This document shows positions 52,376 to 59,666 of a stretch of 64,000 bases of DNA, one piece after another. Below the pieces are notes generated by a model. The model had not been told where the DNA came from, did no database searches, and saw only the letters and a program-made list of their open reading frames with translations. The stretch spans positions 1 through 64,000 of the forward strand of contig NZ_UFQC01000005.1 of assembly GCF_900496975.1 (NCBI RefSeq), written 5' to 3'. The DNA comes from Achromobacter veterisilvae. Lineage in GTDB: Bacteria > Pseudomonadota > Gammaproteobacteria > Burkholderiales > Burkholderiaceae_B. Both the position numbers and the translations under genes were made by a program. How positions within the stretch are numbered: the first letter of the stretch is position 1; the number at the start of each line of letters is the position of its first letter.

Positions 52376-54085
52376 TCAGAACGCGTCGTAATAGAGCGAG
52401 TAATTGGCGTTGAACCGCAGGTCGCGATTGTTGTCGATGGTTGCGGATCCCACCGGCTTGGCGACGTTGAAATCGAACAGATAGTATTTGTCGTCCGTGA
52501 AGCGGATGCCCAGCGCCACGGAAGACAGATGCCGCTGGTTCAGCGCCTGCAGGCTCTTGTTGTTGTACCAGGTGCGCGCGTAGTCGACCAAGGCATAGGG
52601 CTGCACGCCGGACAGGTATTCCCAGCCCGTGCCGAAGCGCCGGTTGATTTCCGCCGACACGCCTATGCCCTTGTCCCCGCTCTGTTCGCCTTGGGGATAC
52701 CCCATGGCATAGCGCCAACTGCCGTACGAGACCTGCTCCGACGACGGCAGGATGTCGCTGGAATATTGCCCGGCGCCCGAGAAGGTCAGGCCGAACTGGG
52801 CGGGCAGCGCGAAGGTCTGCTTCGCGTTGAGGTTGTAGCGGGTGAAGTCCAGGTCGAGGATGGGCTTGGCGGAATATCCGTAGTTCGTGGAGATGTCCTT
52901 CTTGGCGCCGGCCGCGTCGAAGCCCTTGGCCACGCTCAGCGCCACGTCCGTGGCCTGGCTTTCGGATAGCTGGATGTAGCGCAGTTCGGCGCTGGCGGCG
53001 CGCACGCGGGCATCCTGCTGCAGCCAGCGGTCGGTGCTGCGGGAGTCGTAGCGGTCCTTGGAATTGGCGGCATACACGCCGAGCGTGCCCGTAAGCGAAC
53101 GCGTGTTGTTCAGCAGGAACGGATAGCTCACTCCGATGCCGATGCGGTCATTCTTCACGCGCCGCTCGAAGCCCAGGTATTCGATGGCGTCGTCCTTGGG
53201 CCTGGCGTCGTAGTGGTAGCCGTCGACCTTCACCGCCAGGCCGTCGGCGCCGATCGGCACGCGGATTTCGCCCGACACGTACTTCACGTCGTCGGTGTTG
53301 AAGGGCACCGAGGCGGTCAGCTTCACCTGTTCGCCCAGAGGCGTCAGGCTGTTGGCCGCCAGGTTCACCAGCGGCTGCATGCCGGTGCCGAGGTCGGCGA
53401 TGCCGCCGGTGAGGCCGACGGGCTGCCGGCTCGCCGCCAGCACCAGTTCGGTGGCGCCATCGGCGCGGCGCGGCAGATCCAGGCTGGGCGTGAACTTGAC
53501 CCCGGGCACCGTGCGCATCAGGTTCAGTTGCCGTTCCAGCGTGGCCTGCCTGAGCGGCCTTTCCTCTTTCAAGGGGCCGGCCAGGGTTTCAAGGCGGTCC
53601 AGCGCATTGCCGATGTCGCCTTCGATGCGCACCGAACCGATGAATCCCTCGACCACCGTCACCACGACCAGGCCATTGGCGAAAGCCTGGTTCTGCACCA
53701 GCGCGAACGACAGGGGATAGCCCTTGTCGCGGTAGAGCTGGGTGATCTTGTCCACCTGCTGCACCAATTCGCCCAGGCTGATTTCCTTGCCCGCCAATGG
53801 GCTCAGCAGCGCGGAAACCTCTTCGAAGGGAATGGCGCGCACGCCGGTCACGTCGAAATTGCGCGGCACGATGCGCTGCGCCAGGCGAGCCCGCAGGGCC
53901 AATTGTTCAGGAGTCGCCGTCTGCACGACGGGCGGAGGCTGCGTTGCCGAAGGCGGGCGTTCCAGCTTCGGCATGGCATCGACTGGATTGCCCCGCAGCG
54001 GACCTTCCGCGCGGGCATCGGCGCCGGCCGCGAGGGCGCAGACGAGGGCGAGGGAAAGCGGGCCTGCCGGAAGCGTGCGTCTCAT
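52376..54085 (-). CDS. TpsB-type outer-membrane transporter (ShlB/FhaC/HecB family)
   Basis: 569 residues from the ATG at 54085, giving a clean signal peptide cleaved after about ADARA; the frame remains open to 54178 without a signal-like start. A Pro-rich N-terminal helix segment is followed by POTRA domains (FDVTGVRAIPFEEVSALL to VVVTVVEGFIGSVRIEG) and a 16-strand barrel ending in the Phe of YSLYYDAF, the usual outer-membrane C-terminus. TpsB proteins secrete TpsA filamentous exoproteins. No TpsA gene is in the window; the adjacent glycine-rich lipoprotein lacks a TPS domain. Confidence 0.9.
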   Translation of the reverse strand: MRRTLPAGPLSLALVCALAAGADARAEGPLRGNPVDAMPKLERPPSATQPPPVVQTATPEQLALRARLAQRIVPRNFDVTGVRAIPFEEVSALLSPLAGKEISLGELVQQVDKITQLYRDKGYPLSFALVQNQAFANGLVVVTVVEGFIGSVRIEGDIGNALDRLETLAGPLKEERPLRQATLERQLNLMRTVPGVKFTPSLDLPRRADGATELVLAASRQPVGLTGGIADLGTGMQPLVNLAANSLTPLGEQVKLTASVPFNTDDVKYVSGEIRVPIGADGLAVKVDGYHYDARPKDDAIEYLGFERRVKNDRIGIGVSYPFLLNNTRSLTGTLGVYAANSKDRYDSRSTDRWLQQDARVRAASAELRYIQLSESQATDVALSVAKGFDAAGAKKDISTNYGYSAKPILDLDFTRYNLNAKQTFALPAQFGLTFSGAGQYSSDILPSSEQVSYGSWRYAMGYPQGEQSGDKGIGVSAEINRRFGTGWEYLSGVQPYALVDYARTWYNNKSLQALNQRHLSSVALGIRFTDDKYYLFDFNVAKPVGSATIDNNRDLRFNANYSLYYDAF

Positions 54086-54487
54086 GCCTTTTATGTCTCT
54101 CGTTTCGGCGGCGCAGTTCAACAGAAGTCCGATATTCGCCGGGTCTCGGATACGGGACGGAACAACGCCTGTAAACAAAATTTGCCGTGAGGTTTCGAAT
54201 ATGGTGCCAGCCGCTCGTTAAAATGACAATTTATTTCAAGCCGCTTAATTAGAAACGGCAAAATACCAACAATGTTGCAAACTTGAAACTGCATGAATAG
54301 GAATAAAACAGGGCTAAATAATTGTTTTAAATGAGATATACAAGAATATAGGAATATGAGTTACATATTGAATCCAGCATTATTACGAATATTGGTGAAA
54401 ACCCTGATGTGTATTAAATAGTAATAGATAAGACTATAAAAAACGTATTTGTAAATGGCACTGGCTCAGGCTACGGGAGTCCATCGG
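54086..54487. promoter_or_regulatory. AT-rich intergenic island between TpsB and the MHYT unit
   Basis: About 400 bp, of which 54200-54470 is strongly AT-rich in an otherwise very GC-rich window. It contains several TATAAT- and TTTAAA-like hexamers and separates two divergent units, so it probably holds both promoters and may be bound by an H-NS-type or virulence-type regulator. I see no gene in it. Confidence 0.55.
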
Positions 54488-54568
54488 ATGAGCAAGGGTG
54501 ACCGCAAGAAGAACCGCAAGCGCGAGCCGGCCGCGCGGGGCAGCCGGTTTCAAAAAGGTCGGCCATGA
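54488..54568 (+). CDS. Basic 26-residue micro-ORF coupled to the MHYT gene
   Basis: ATG at 54488 with GGGAG eight bases upstream, encoding a strongly basic peptide starting MSKGDRKKNRKREP and ending FQKGRP. Its TGA overlaps the MHYT ATG as ATGA, so MHYT translation would be coupled to it. Small Lys/Arg-rich proteins with the MSKG start occur elsewhere in Burkholderiales as I recall. Nothing in the window tests its expression. Confidence 0.5.
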   Translation: MSKGDRKKNRKREPAARGSRFQKGRP

Positions 54569-55395
54569 CCCCGGGCGAAATCGTTCCGCTTTCCTTCAAC
54601 GGGGGGCTCGTGGCGCTCTCGTTCCTGGTCGCCGTTCTCGGTTCCTACGTGGCCATGCTGGCGGCGGCGGGCATCCGGGCCGAAACCCGGGACGGCGAAA
54701 TCCGCATCGGCTACATCCTCATCGGCGCGGTCGCGATGGGCGGGGTCGGTATCTGGAGCATGCATTTCATCGGCATGCAGGCCCAGAACCTGCCGTTCGA
54801 AGTGGGTTATCAACTGGGTCTCACCGTGCTCAGTTTCCTGGTCGCCGCCGGCCTTTCCGGTTGGGCCTTCTGGTTTATCGGGCGCGAGCGTTTCACTTTT
54901 TTCCGCTGCCTGACCGGCGGCGCCGCGGCGGGACTGGGCGTGGTGGCCATGCATTATGTGGGCATGAGCGCCATGCGTATGCCGGCCGTATTGCTCTGGA
55001 ATCTGCCGATGGTGGTTTTGTCGGCGTTTATCGCCGTCATTGCCGCTTCCGCGGCGTTGTGGCTCGCTTTCAATACCCAGAATGAACGCCAGCGTTTTGG
55101 ATCGGCGGTCTTGATGGCGCTGGCGATCTGCGGCATGCATTACACCGGCGCGGCGGCGGGAACCGTCGTCTGCACGGCGGCTCGGGAATATGCCAGCCTG
55201 CAGATCGGCGGCGTCATGCTGCCCTATATCGCATTCGCTTTGTCCGCGGCGACGATGCTGCTCATGAGATGGCATTTGCAGCGGGCATCCAGACGGTTCC
55301 GCGCGCGCACCGCGCGGCGCATCGACTCGATCATTGAATCGGCGCCGATGGCGAGTCCGGGGAGGTTGCCCGGATCCGCCCCGGGGCCGGGTTAG
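54565..55395 (+). CDS. MHYT-domain integral membrane protein
   Basis: 276 residues, seven hydrophobic segments. Three MHYT signatures occur at helix ends: MHFIGM, MHYVGM and MHYTGA, each with the Met and His proposed to bind copper and sense gases. Unlike many MHYT proteins it lacks GGDEF, EAL or kinase output domains; the basic C-terminal tail (about 225-276) could bind a partner. AAGG precedes the ATG, which overlaps the micro-ORF stop. It precedes the Tad pilus locus, separated from flp by a strong hairpin. Confidence 0.88.
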   Translation: MTPGEIVPLSFNGGLVALSFLVAVLGSYVAMLAAAGIRAETRDGEIRIGYILIGAVAMGGVGIWSMHFIGMQAQNLPFEVGYQLGLTVLSFLVAAGLSGWAFWFIGRERFTFFRCLTGGAAAGLGVVAMHYVGMSAMRMPAVLLWNLPMVVLSAFIAVIAASAALWLAFNTQNERQRFGSAVLMALAICGMHYTGAAAGTVVCTAAREYASLQIGGVMLPYIAFALSAATMLLMRWHLQRASRRFRARTARRIDSIIESAPMASPGRLPGSAPGPG

Positions 55396-55409
55396 GGGGG
55401 GCTCCGGAT

Positions 55410-55439
55410 GCGCGCCGGCAAGCGACAGCGCCGGCGCGC
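55410..55439 (+). terminator. Strong hairpin between MHYT and flp
   Basis: GCGCGCCGGC (55410-55419) pairs perfectly with GCCGGCGCGC (55430-55439), 10-nt loop, all G/C pairs. No T-run follows. It would isolate the MHYT unit from the pilin gene or stabilise the flp transcript. Confidence 0.55.
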
Positions 55440-55518
55440 GGGGCGGTTCCGGGGAAAGTGGGCTGATTCCGCCGCAGGCGGGCAGCCCGGTGATAAATCG
55501 AGATCGATGGAGCTCGAC

Positions 55519-55707
55519 ATGAAAGCAAAACTTGCGCAGTTCTGGAATGACGAAGACGGCATCACCGCCCTGGAGTACGGGCTGATCGCCGGCATGATCG
55601 CGGTGGCCCTGCTCATCTCCGTAAAGACCTTCACCGATGCGCTGGATGGCCTGTTCGCGGGAATCGGCGAGGCGTTGAGCGGCAACACGCCCGGCGCAGG
55701 CGGCTGA
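55519..55707 (+). CDS. flp: Flp-type type IVb pilin
   Basis: 62 residues from the ATG at 55519 (GGAG seven bases upstream; ATG 55507 is an alternative without a ribosome site). The prepilin motif reads DEDGITALEYGLIAGMIAVAL, with cleavage after the Gly and Glu at position 5 of the mature pilin, followed by a hydrophobic helix and a short Gly-rich tail. It is the major pilin of the Tad pilus. A second flp copy is not present here. Confidence 0.92.
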   Translation: MKAKLAQFWNDEDGITALEYGLIAGMIAVALLISVKTFTDALDGLFAGIGEALSGNTPGAGG

Positions 55708-55733
55708 CGCGGCCGGATCCGGAACGGGGCCAT

Positions 55734-55767
55734 GCCGCGATGCCGGGCTGCTTCCCGCCATCGCGGC
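55734..55767 (+). terminator. Hairpin between flp and tadV, candidate partial terminator
   Basis: GCCGCGATG (55734-55742) pairs perfectly with CATCGCGGC (55759-55767), with inner CGGG/CCCG pairing in the loop. It starts 26 bp after the flp stop. No T-run follows. It fits the expectation that the major pilin is made in excess over the assembly genes. Confidence 0.6.
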
Positions 55768-55834
55768 GTCCACCCGCCTGTCCGCGTCCTCGGCTTGAAG
55801 AGAACGTCGTCCATCCGGAGGGACGGGCCCGCCG

Positions 55835-56383
55835 TTGAATCCGATTTCTGAAGGTTCTGCCTTGTATCCAGGGGAAGTATTGTGGTGGCTGCTGTTCGCA
55901 AGCTGGATTCTGGCGCTGATCCACAGCGATCTGCGCTATCGCCGCGTCCCCAACGCCTTGATCGTCGCGGGGGCGGCGGCGCAGTTGCTATGGCTGCTGG
56001 CCGCGTTGTTCGCGCCTGGCTGGGCCTACCCGCCGCGCTGGTCGGGATGGCTCATGGCATTGCTGGGATTCCTGGCCGCGGTTCCGTTCCTGCCGCTGTG
56101 GACCCGGCGCCTGATGGGCGCGGGCGACATCAAGGCGATCGCCGTCCTGGGCCTGCTGCTGGGCCTGGCGCCGCTGCTGGCGGTTCTTGCGATTGCCAGC
56201 CTGCTGGCGGGCCTGCACGCCTTGCTGTACCTGGCGGCGTCGCGCTTCGTGACGCTGGGCGGACGGCTGCGCCAGATTCCGTACGCCGCCTACCTGGGCG
56301 CCGCCGCGCTCAGCGTGGCGCTTATGCCCTTGAATTCGGCCTGGTATTCGTGGTGTTCTTCCTGGTGTTCTACGGGATCCTGA
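55835..56383 (+). CDS. tadV: Prepilin peptidase TadV/CpaA (A24 family)
   Basis: 182 residues from TTG 55835; an internal TTG at 55862 with AAGG at good spacing is an alternative. About five membrane helices. The two catalytic Asp are in HSDLRYRRVPN (near 31) and GAGDIK, as in A24 aspartyl peptidases. Similarity holds to about LRQIPYAAYLGAAAL; the final residues (from MPLNSAWYSWCSSW) are read from bases that in another frame encode the start of TadE, so the true C-terminus is uncertain. It processes Flp and TadE-type pseudopilins. Confidence 0.82.
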   Translation: MNPISEGSALYPGEVLWWLLFASWILALIHSDLRYRRVPNALIVAGAAAQLLWLLAALFAPGWAYPPRWSGWLMALLGFLAAVPFLPLWTRRLMGAGDIKAIAVLGLLLGLAPLLAVLAIASLLAGLHALLYLAASRFVTLGGRLRQIPYAAYLGAAALSVALMPLNSAWYSWCSSWCSTGS

Positions 56384-56790
56384 CGTATTCCCTCGTGGCC
56401 GCCGCGCAGAACTCCGTCGCGCTTGCCGCGCAGGACGGCGCGCGCAAGGTGTTGCAGTGGCAGGCGGGCACGCCTTCGCTCGCGGCTCGCGCCAACGCGG
56501 GACGCGATACCGCCCTGCGGCGCGCGGAATGGATCAGCGCGGTCTCGGCATCGCCGGTCCAGGTGGCGGTTTGCGGCAGTTCGGGCACGCTGAGCAGTTC
56601 GGCGGGCGGGGCCTGCAGCGGATTGCCGGTGGCCGCCGGCCAGGTCGAGGTGACGGTTTCCTATGCGTACGGGGCCCACCCCCTGATCCCCTCGGTGCCC
56701 TTGCTGCGGACGGCGCTGATGCCGGCCTCCAGCGTGCTGAGCGCCCGCGCCCTGGTGCATCTGGGCGATTCCCTGGACGAGGGAGGCTGA
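56299..56790 (+). CDS. tadE: TadE-like minor pseudopilin, start unclear
   Basis: The frame encodes RRRAQRGAYALEFGLVFVVF at its N-terminus, a textbook TadE prepilin-type motif (cleavage after Gly, Glu near +5) followed by a hydrophobic helix, then a soluble domain with AVSASPVQVAV and VEVTVSYAYGAHPLIPSVPLL. No ATG, GTG, TTG or CTG exists in frame between about 56045 and the motif; the nearest later starts (GTG 56350 and 56353) would cut the motif off. The start given marks the beginning of recognisable similarity. It overlaps tadV by 85 bp in a different frame; a frameshift, sequence error or deletion is suspected. It ends 1 bp before the next gene. Confidence 0.7.
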   Translation, partial: RRRAQRGAYALEFGLVFVVFFLVFYGILTYSLVAAAQNSVALAAQDGARKVLQWQAGTPSLAARANAGRDTALRRAEWISAVSASPVQVAVCGSSGTLSSSAGGACSGLPVAAGQVEVTVSYAYGAHPLIPSVPLLRTALMPASSVLSARALVHLGDSLDEGG

Positions 56791-56791
56791 G

Positions 56792-57283
56792 ATGCGCGCG
56801 CCTTGCCGGTTCCATGCGCCGCATTCCCCCCGCCGGTCCCAGCGAGGCATCGCGGCGCTGGAATTTTCGCTGACCTTGATCATGCTGCTGATGTTCATCT
56901 GCGGCGTGCTCGGCTTCGGCGCCTTGTTCTGGATGCAGCAGCAACTGGCCTCGGCGTCGGCCGACGGCGCGCGCGCCGCCGTCTTCGCGCGGTTCAGCGG
57001 CCAGGCCGATGCGCCGTCCGCGGCGTGTTCCGCCGCGATGAGCGCCTTCTCGCCCGGCTCCGGCGTGGCGTGCGCGGCCTCCAGCGCGCCGTGCGACTGG
57101 GTCGGCTCCGAAGGGCAGCAGGCCAATTGCGCCACGGTGGCCATGACTTACGACACCCAGTCCTGGCCGTTGCTGGCCACCTTGCAGGGCCTGATCGCCG
57201 CTTTGCCCGGCGTGGGGCGGAACTGGATTCCCACCCGGCTGCATTCGCAAGCCGTCGTACAGATATCGCAGGGGGCGCCATGA
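56792..57283 (+). CDS. Second TadE/TadF-like pseudopilin
   Basis: 163 residues. The N-terminus reads SQRGIAALEFSLTLIMLLMF, the TadE/TadF prepilin motif and helix; the soluble domain has paired Cys (SAACSAAMS and VACAASSAPCDW) that may form disulphides. It is a paralogue of the preceding gene, one base away, and overlaps cpaB by ATGA. It probably forms part of the pilus initiation complex in the inner membrane. Confidence 0.85.
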   Translation: MRAPCRFHAPHSPRRSQRGIAALEFSLTLIMLLMFICGVLGFGALFWMQQQLASASADGARAAVFARFSGQADAPSAACSAAMSAFSPGSGVACAASSAPCDWVGSEGQQANCATVAMTYDTQSWPLLATLQGLIAALPGVGRNWIPTRLHSQAVVQISQGAP

Positions 57284-58230
57284 GCGGTTTGAGCAAGTTC
57301 GTCGCGGGGATGCTGTTGGCGGCGGGCCTGGTGCTGGCCTTCATCGCCTGGAGGCTGGCTTCCGCGCCGGCCCCCGTCGCGCCGGCGCCCGCGCCCGCAC
57401 CGCAGGCGGCGCAGCCCGCCGCGCCGGTCAAGTTCCATCCCGTCGTCGTGGCCAGGGAGCCGATGCCGGCCGGCACGCGCATCGATGCCGCAAAGATGCT
57501 GGCGGTGGCCCAGTGGCAGGCGGCGCTGTCGGGCGGCTACGAGACCGTGGCCCCGCTGGAAGGCGCCGTGACGAAGGTGGACGTCGCCGCGGGCGACCCG
57601 ATTCTGCCCAGCCTGCTGGCGCAGGGGCTGGCCCGCCACCTCAAGCCGGGCGAACGCGCCGTCGCCATCGCGGTGGACGACGTGGCCGGCGGCGGCAACC
57701 GCATCGCGCCGGGCGATTGGGTGGATGTGTTCTTCATGATCGACAAGGGACAGGAGGTGCCCGGCGCCCAGGCGCGCCTGCTGCAGGCCCAGGTGCGCGT
57801 GCTGGCATACGGCAGGGCGTCCGTGGACGGGCCGGAGGAAAAAACGGCGGGACAGCCGGGCGCGTCCGGCCAGCCCGCGAAGACGGCGATGCTGGCGGTG
57901 CCGGTCGAACAGGTCAACGAACTGATGCTGGCCAGCCGCGCGGGCCGGCTGCAACTGGCGCTGCGTCCGGTGGGCGACGAGAACGTGCCGGACGCGGAAC
58001 TGTTCGTGCCGCGCGGCGCGGTCCTGGCGGCCCGGGCCGATTTGACGCCGGCGCAGCGCGAAGCGCTGAAGCAGCCGCCGAACCGCGCCTTCGCCGGCGA
58101 AAGCCTGGTCCAGCTCGATGGAACGACGGCCGTCGCGCGTCCGCCCGCCGCGGCCGCGCGCAGCGCGCCGGGGGGCGGAAGGACGGTCGAAATCCTGCGT
58201 GGAGACAAATCCGAACGAGTGCGCTACTGA
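57280..58230 (+). CDS. cpaB: Flp pilus assembly protein CpaB/RcpC
   Basis: 316 residues. One N-terminal membrane helix (8-26), a Pro/Ala linker and then an SAF domain (about 50-120: VVVAREPMPAGTRIDAAKM and the following AGDPILPSLL), with the RcpC domain behind (GERAVAIAVDDVAGGGNRIAPGDWVDVFF). It works with the CpaC secretin in the periplasm. ATGA overlap with the upstream gene; 45 bp to the secretin. Confidence 0.9.
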   Translation: MSGLSKFVAGMLLAAGLVLAFIAWRLASAPAPVAPAPAPAPQAAQPAAPVKFHPVVVAREPMPAGTRIDAAKMLAVAQWQAALSGGYETVAPLEGAVTKVDVAAGDPILPSLLAQGLARHLKPGERAVAIAVDDVAGGGNRIAPGDWVDVFFMIDKGQEVPGAQARLLQAQVRVLAYGRASVDGPEEKTAGQPGASGQPAKTAMLAVPVEQVNELMLASRAGRLQLALRPVGDENVPDAELFVPRGAVLAARADLTPAQREALKQPPNRAFAGESLVQLDGTTAVARPPAAAARSAPGGGRTVEILRGDKSERVRY

Positions 58231-58275
58231 ACGCAGCCGCGCGTGGCCGGGCCACTCGCGGCTGGACTCTTGCCT

Positions 58276-59661
58276 ATGACCAGATCCAGTCCAATGAAGA
58301 AACCTCAGTGCATCTCTCTCATCCGGCGCCTGTCGGCGATCGCGGCGATCGGCTGCGGCGGCATCGCCCTGGCGCAGTCCGCCGTGCCCGCGGCGGCTGC
58401 CGACGCGCCGGCTCCCGTCCGCGATCTTGCCCTGGCCGTCAAGGGCCAGCAGACGCTGCTGCTCGATGGCGCGGCGCCTTCGCGCATCGCGATCGGCGAT
58501 CCCGACGTGGCCGACGTGAGGATCCTGCCCGCCTCGGGCAAGCGCGCGGGCTCGCTGCTGATCTACGGCAAGAAGCCCGGCACCACGCAGTTGCGGATCT
58601 GGAGCGGCGCCAGCCCCGCGCCGCAAGTCTGGAACCTGCGCGTGGGCGGCAGTGTCCAGGGCGCGCTGGCCAGCCGGGGCATCGCAGGCGGGGCCAATAT
58701 CGATATCGCGGGCGACCGCGCCGTGGTCTCCGGCCATGCCGAAACGCCGATGGGGCAGGTCGCCTCCGTCGCCATGGCCGCCGCCGCCGTGGGCGGCGAG
58801 AAGAACGTGGTGGACGTATCGTCCGCCGGCACCAGCGGCGTCGTGCAGGTCGAAGTCAAAGTCGTCGAGGTGTCGCGTTCGGTGATGAAGGAGGCCGGCA
58901 TCAACTGGACCGCGGGAGGCAGCGGGCCGTGGAGCGCGGCCAGCAGCCTGATCCCGGCAAACCTGGGCGCGGCGGCGTCCGGCTTTTCGCTGTTCTACGA
59001 CACCAACAATTTCTCCGCCAACCTGCGCCTGCTGCAGACCAACGGCATGGCGCGCGTGCTGGCCGAACCCACGCTCGTGGCGCTGACCGGGCAGAGCGCC
59101 AGCTTCCTGGCGGGCGGCGAGCTGCCGATTCCGGAGTCCGGGGGGCTGGGAACGGTGTCGGTCGCGTTCAAGCCTTTCGGCATCGGCCTGACCGTCACGC
59201 CCACGGTGCTGTCGCGCGACCGCATTTCGTTGAAGGTGGCCCCCGAGGCCAGCGAACTGGACTACAGCAACGGCATCGCGATCAGCAACGGTCCGGACTC
59301 CACCTCGATCATCCCGGCCTTGCGCACGCGCCGCGCCGATACGACTGTCGAGCTGGGCGATGGCGAAAGTTTCGTGATCAGCGGCCTGGTGTCGCGCCAG
59401 ACCAAGGCGATGGTCAGCAAGGTGCCGCTGCTGGGCGACCTGCCGATCATCGGGTCGTTCTTCCGCAGCCTGGACTACAAGCAGGAGGACACCGAGCTGG
59501 TCATCGTGGTGACGCCGCGCCTGGTGCGCCCCATCGCGCGCGGCGTGACCTTGCCGCTGCCGGGGGAAAAACAGGAGCGCGCGGACAGCGGCTTCAATGC
59601 GTGGGGCTATTACCTGACCGGCCCGGTGGGCGGCCAGCAGATGCCGGGCTTTTCGCGGTGA
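58276..59661 (+). CDS. cpaC: Tad secretin CpaC/RcpA
   Basis: 461 residues from ATG 58276; ATG 58294 gives a shorter signal peptide and neither has a clear ribosome site. After the signal peptide (to about IALA-QSA) come the pilus-specific N-terminal domain (RIAIGDPDVADVRIL, KPGTTQLRIW), a BON-like region and the secretin domain: GVVQVEVKVVEVSRSV, NGMARVLAEPTLVALTGQSA, FLAGGELPIP and VPLLGDLPIIGSFFRS. It forms the outer-membrane pore for the pilus. It ends overlapping a possible GTG start of tadZ. Confidence 0.92.
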   Translation: MTRSSPMKKPQCISLIRRLSAIAAIGCGGIALAQSAVPAAAADAPAPVRDLALAVKGQQTLLLDGAAPSRIAIGDPDVADVRILPASGKRAGSLLIYGKKPGTTQLRIWSGASPAPQVWNLRVGGSVQGALASRGIAGGANIDIAGDRAVVSGHAETPMGQVASVAMAAAAVGGEKNVVDVSSAGTSGVVQVEVKVVEVSRSVMKEAGINWTAGGSGPWSAASSLIPANLGAAASGFSLFYDTNNFSANLRLLQTNGMARVLAEPTLVALTGQSASFLAGGELPIPESGGLGTVSVAFKPFGIGLTVTPTVLSRDRISLKVAPEASELDYSNGIAISNGPDSTSIIPALRTRRADTTVELGDGESFVISGLVSRQTKAMVSKVPLLGDLPIIGSFFRSLDYKQEDTELVIVVTPRLVRPIARGVTLPLPGEKQERADSGFNAWGYYLTGPVGGQQMPGFSR

Positions 59662-59666
59662 ACAAT

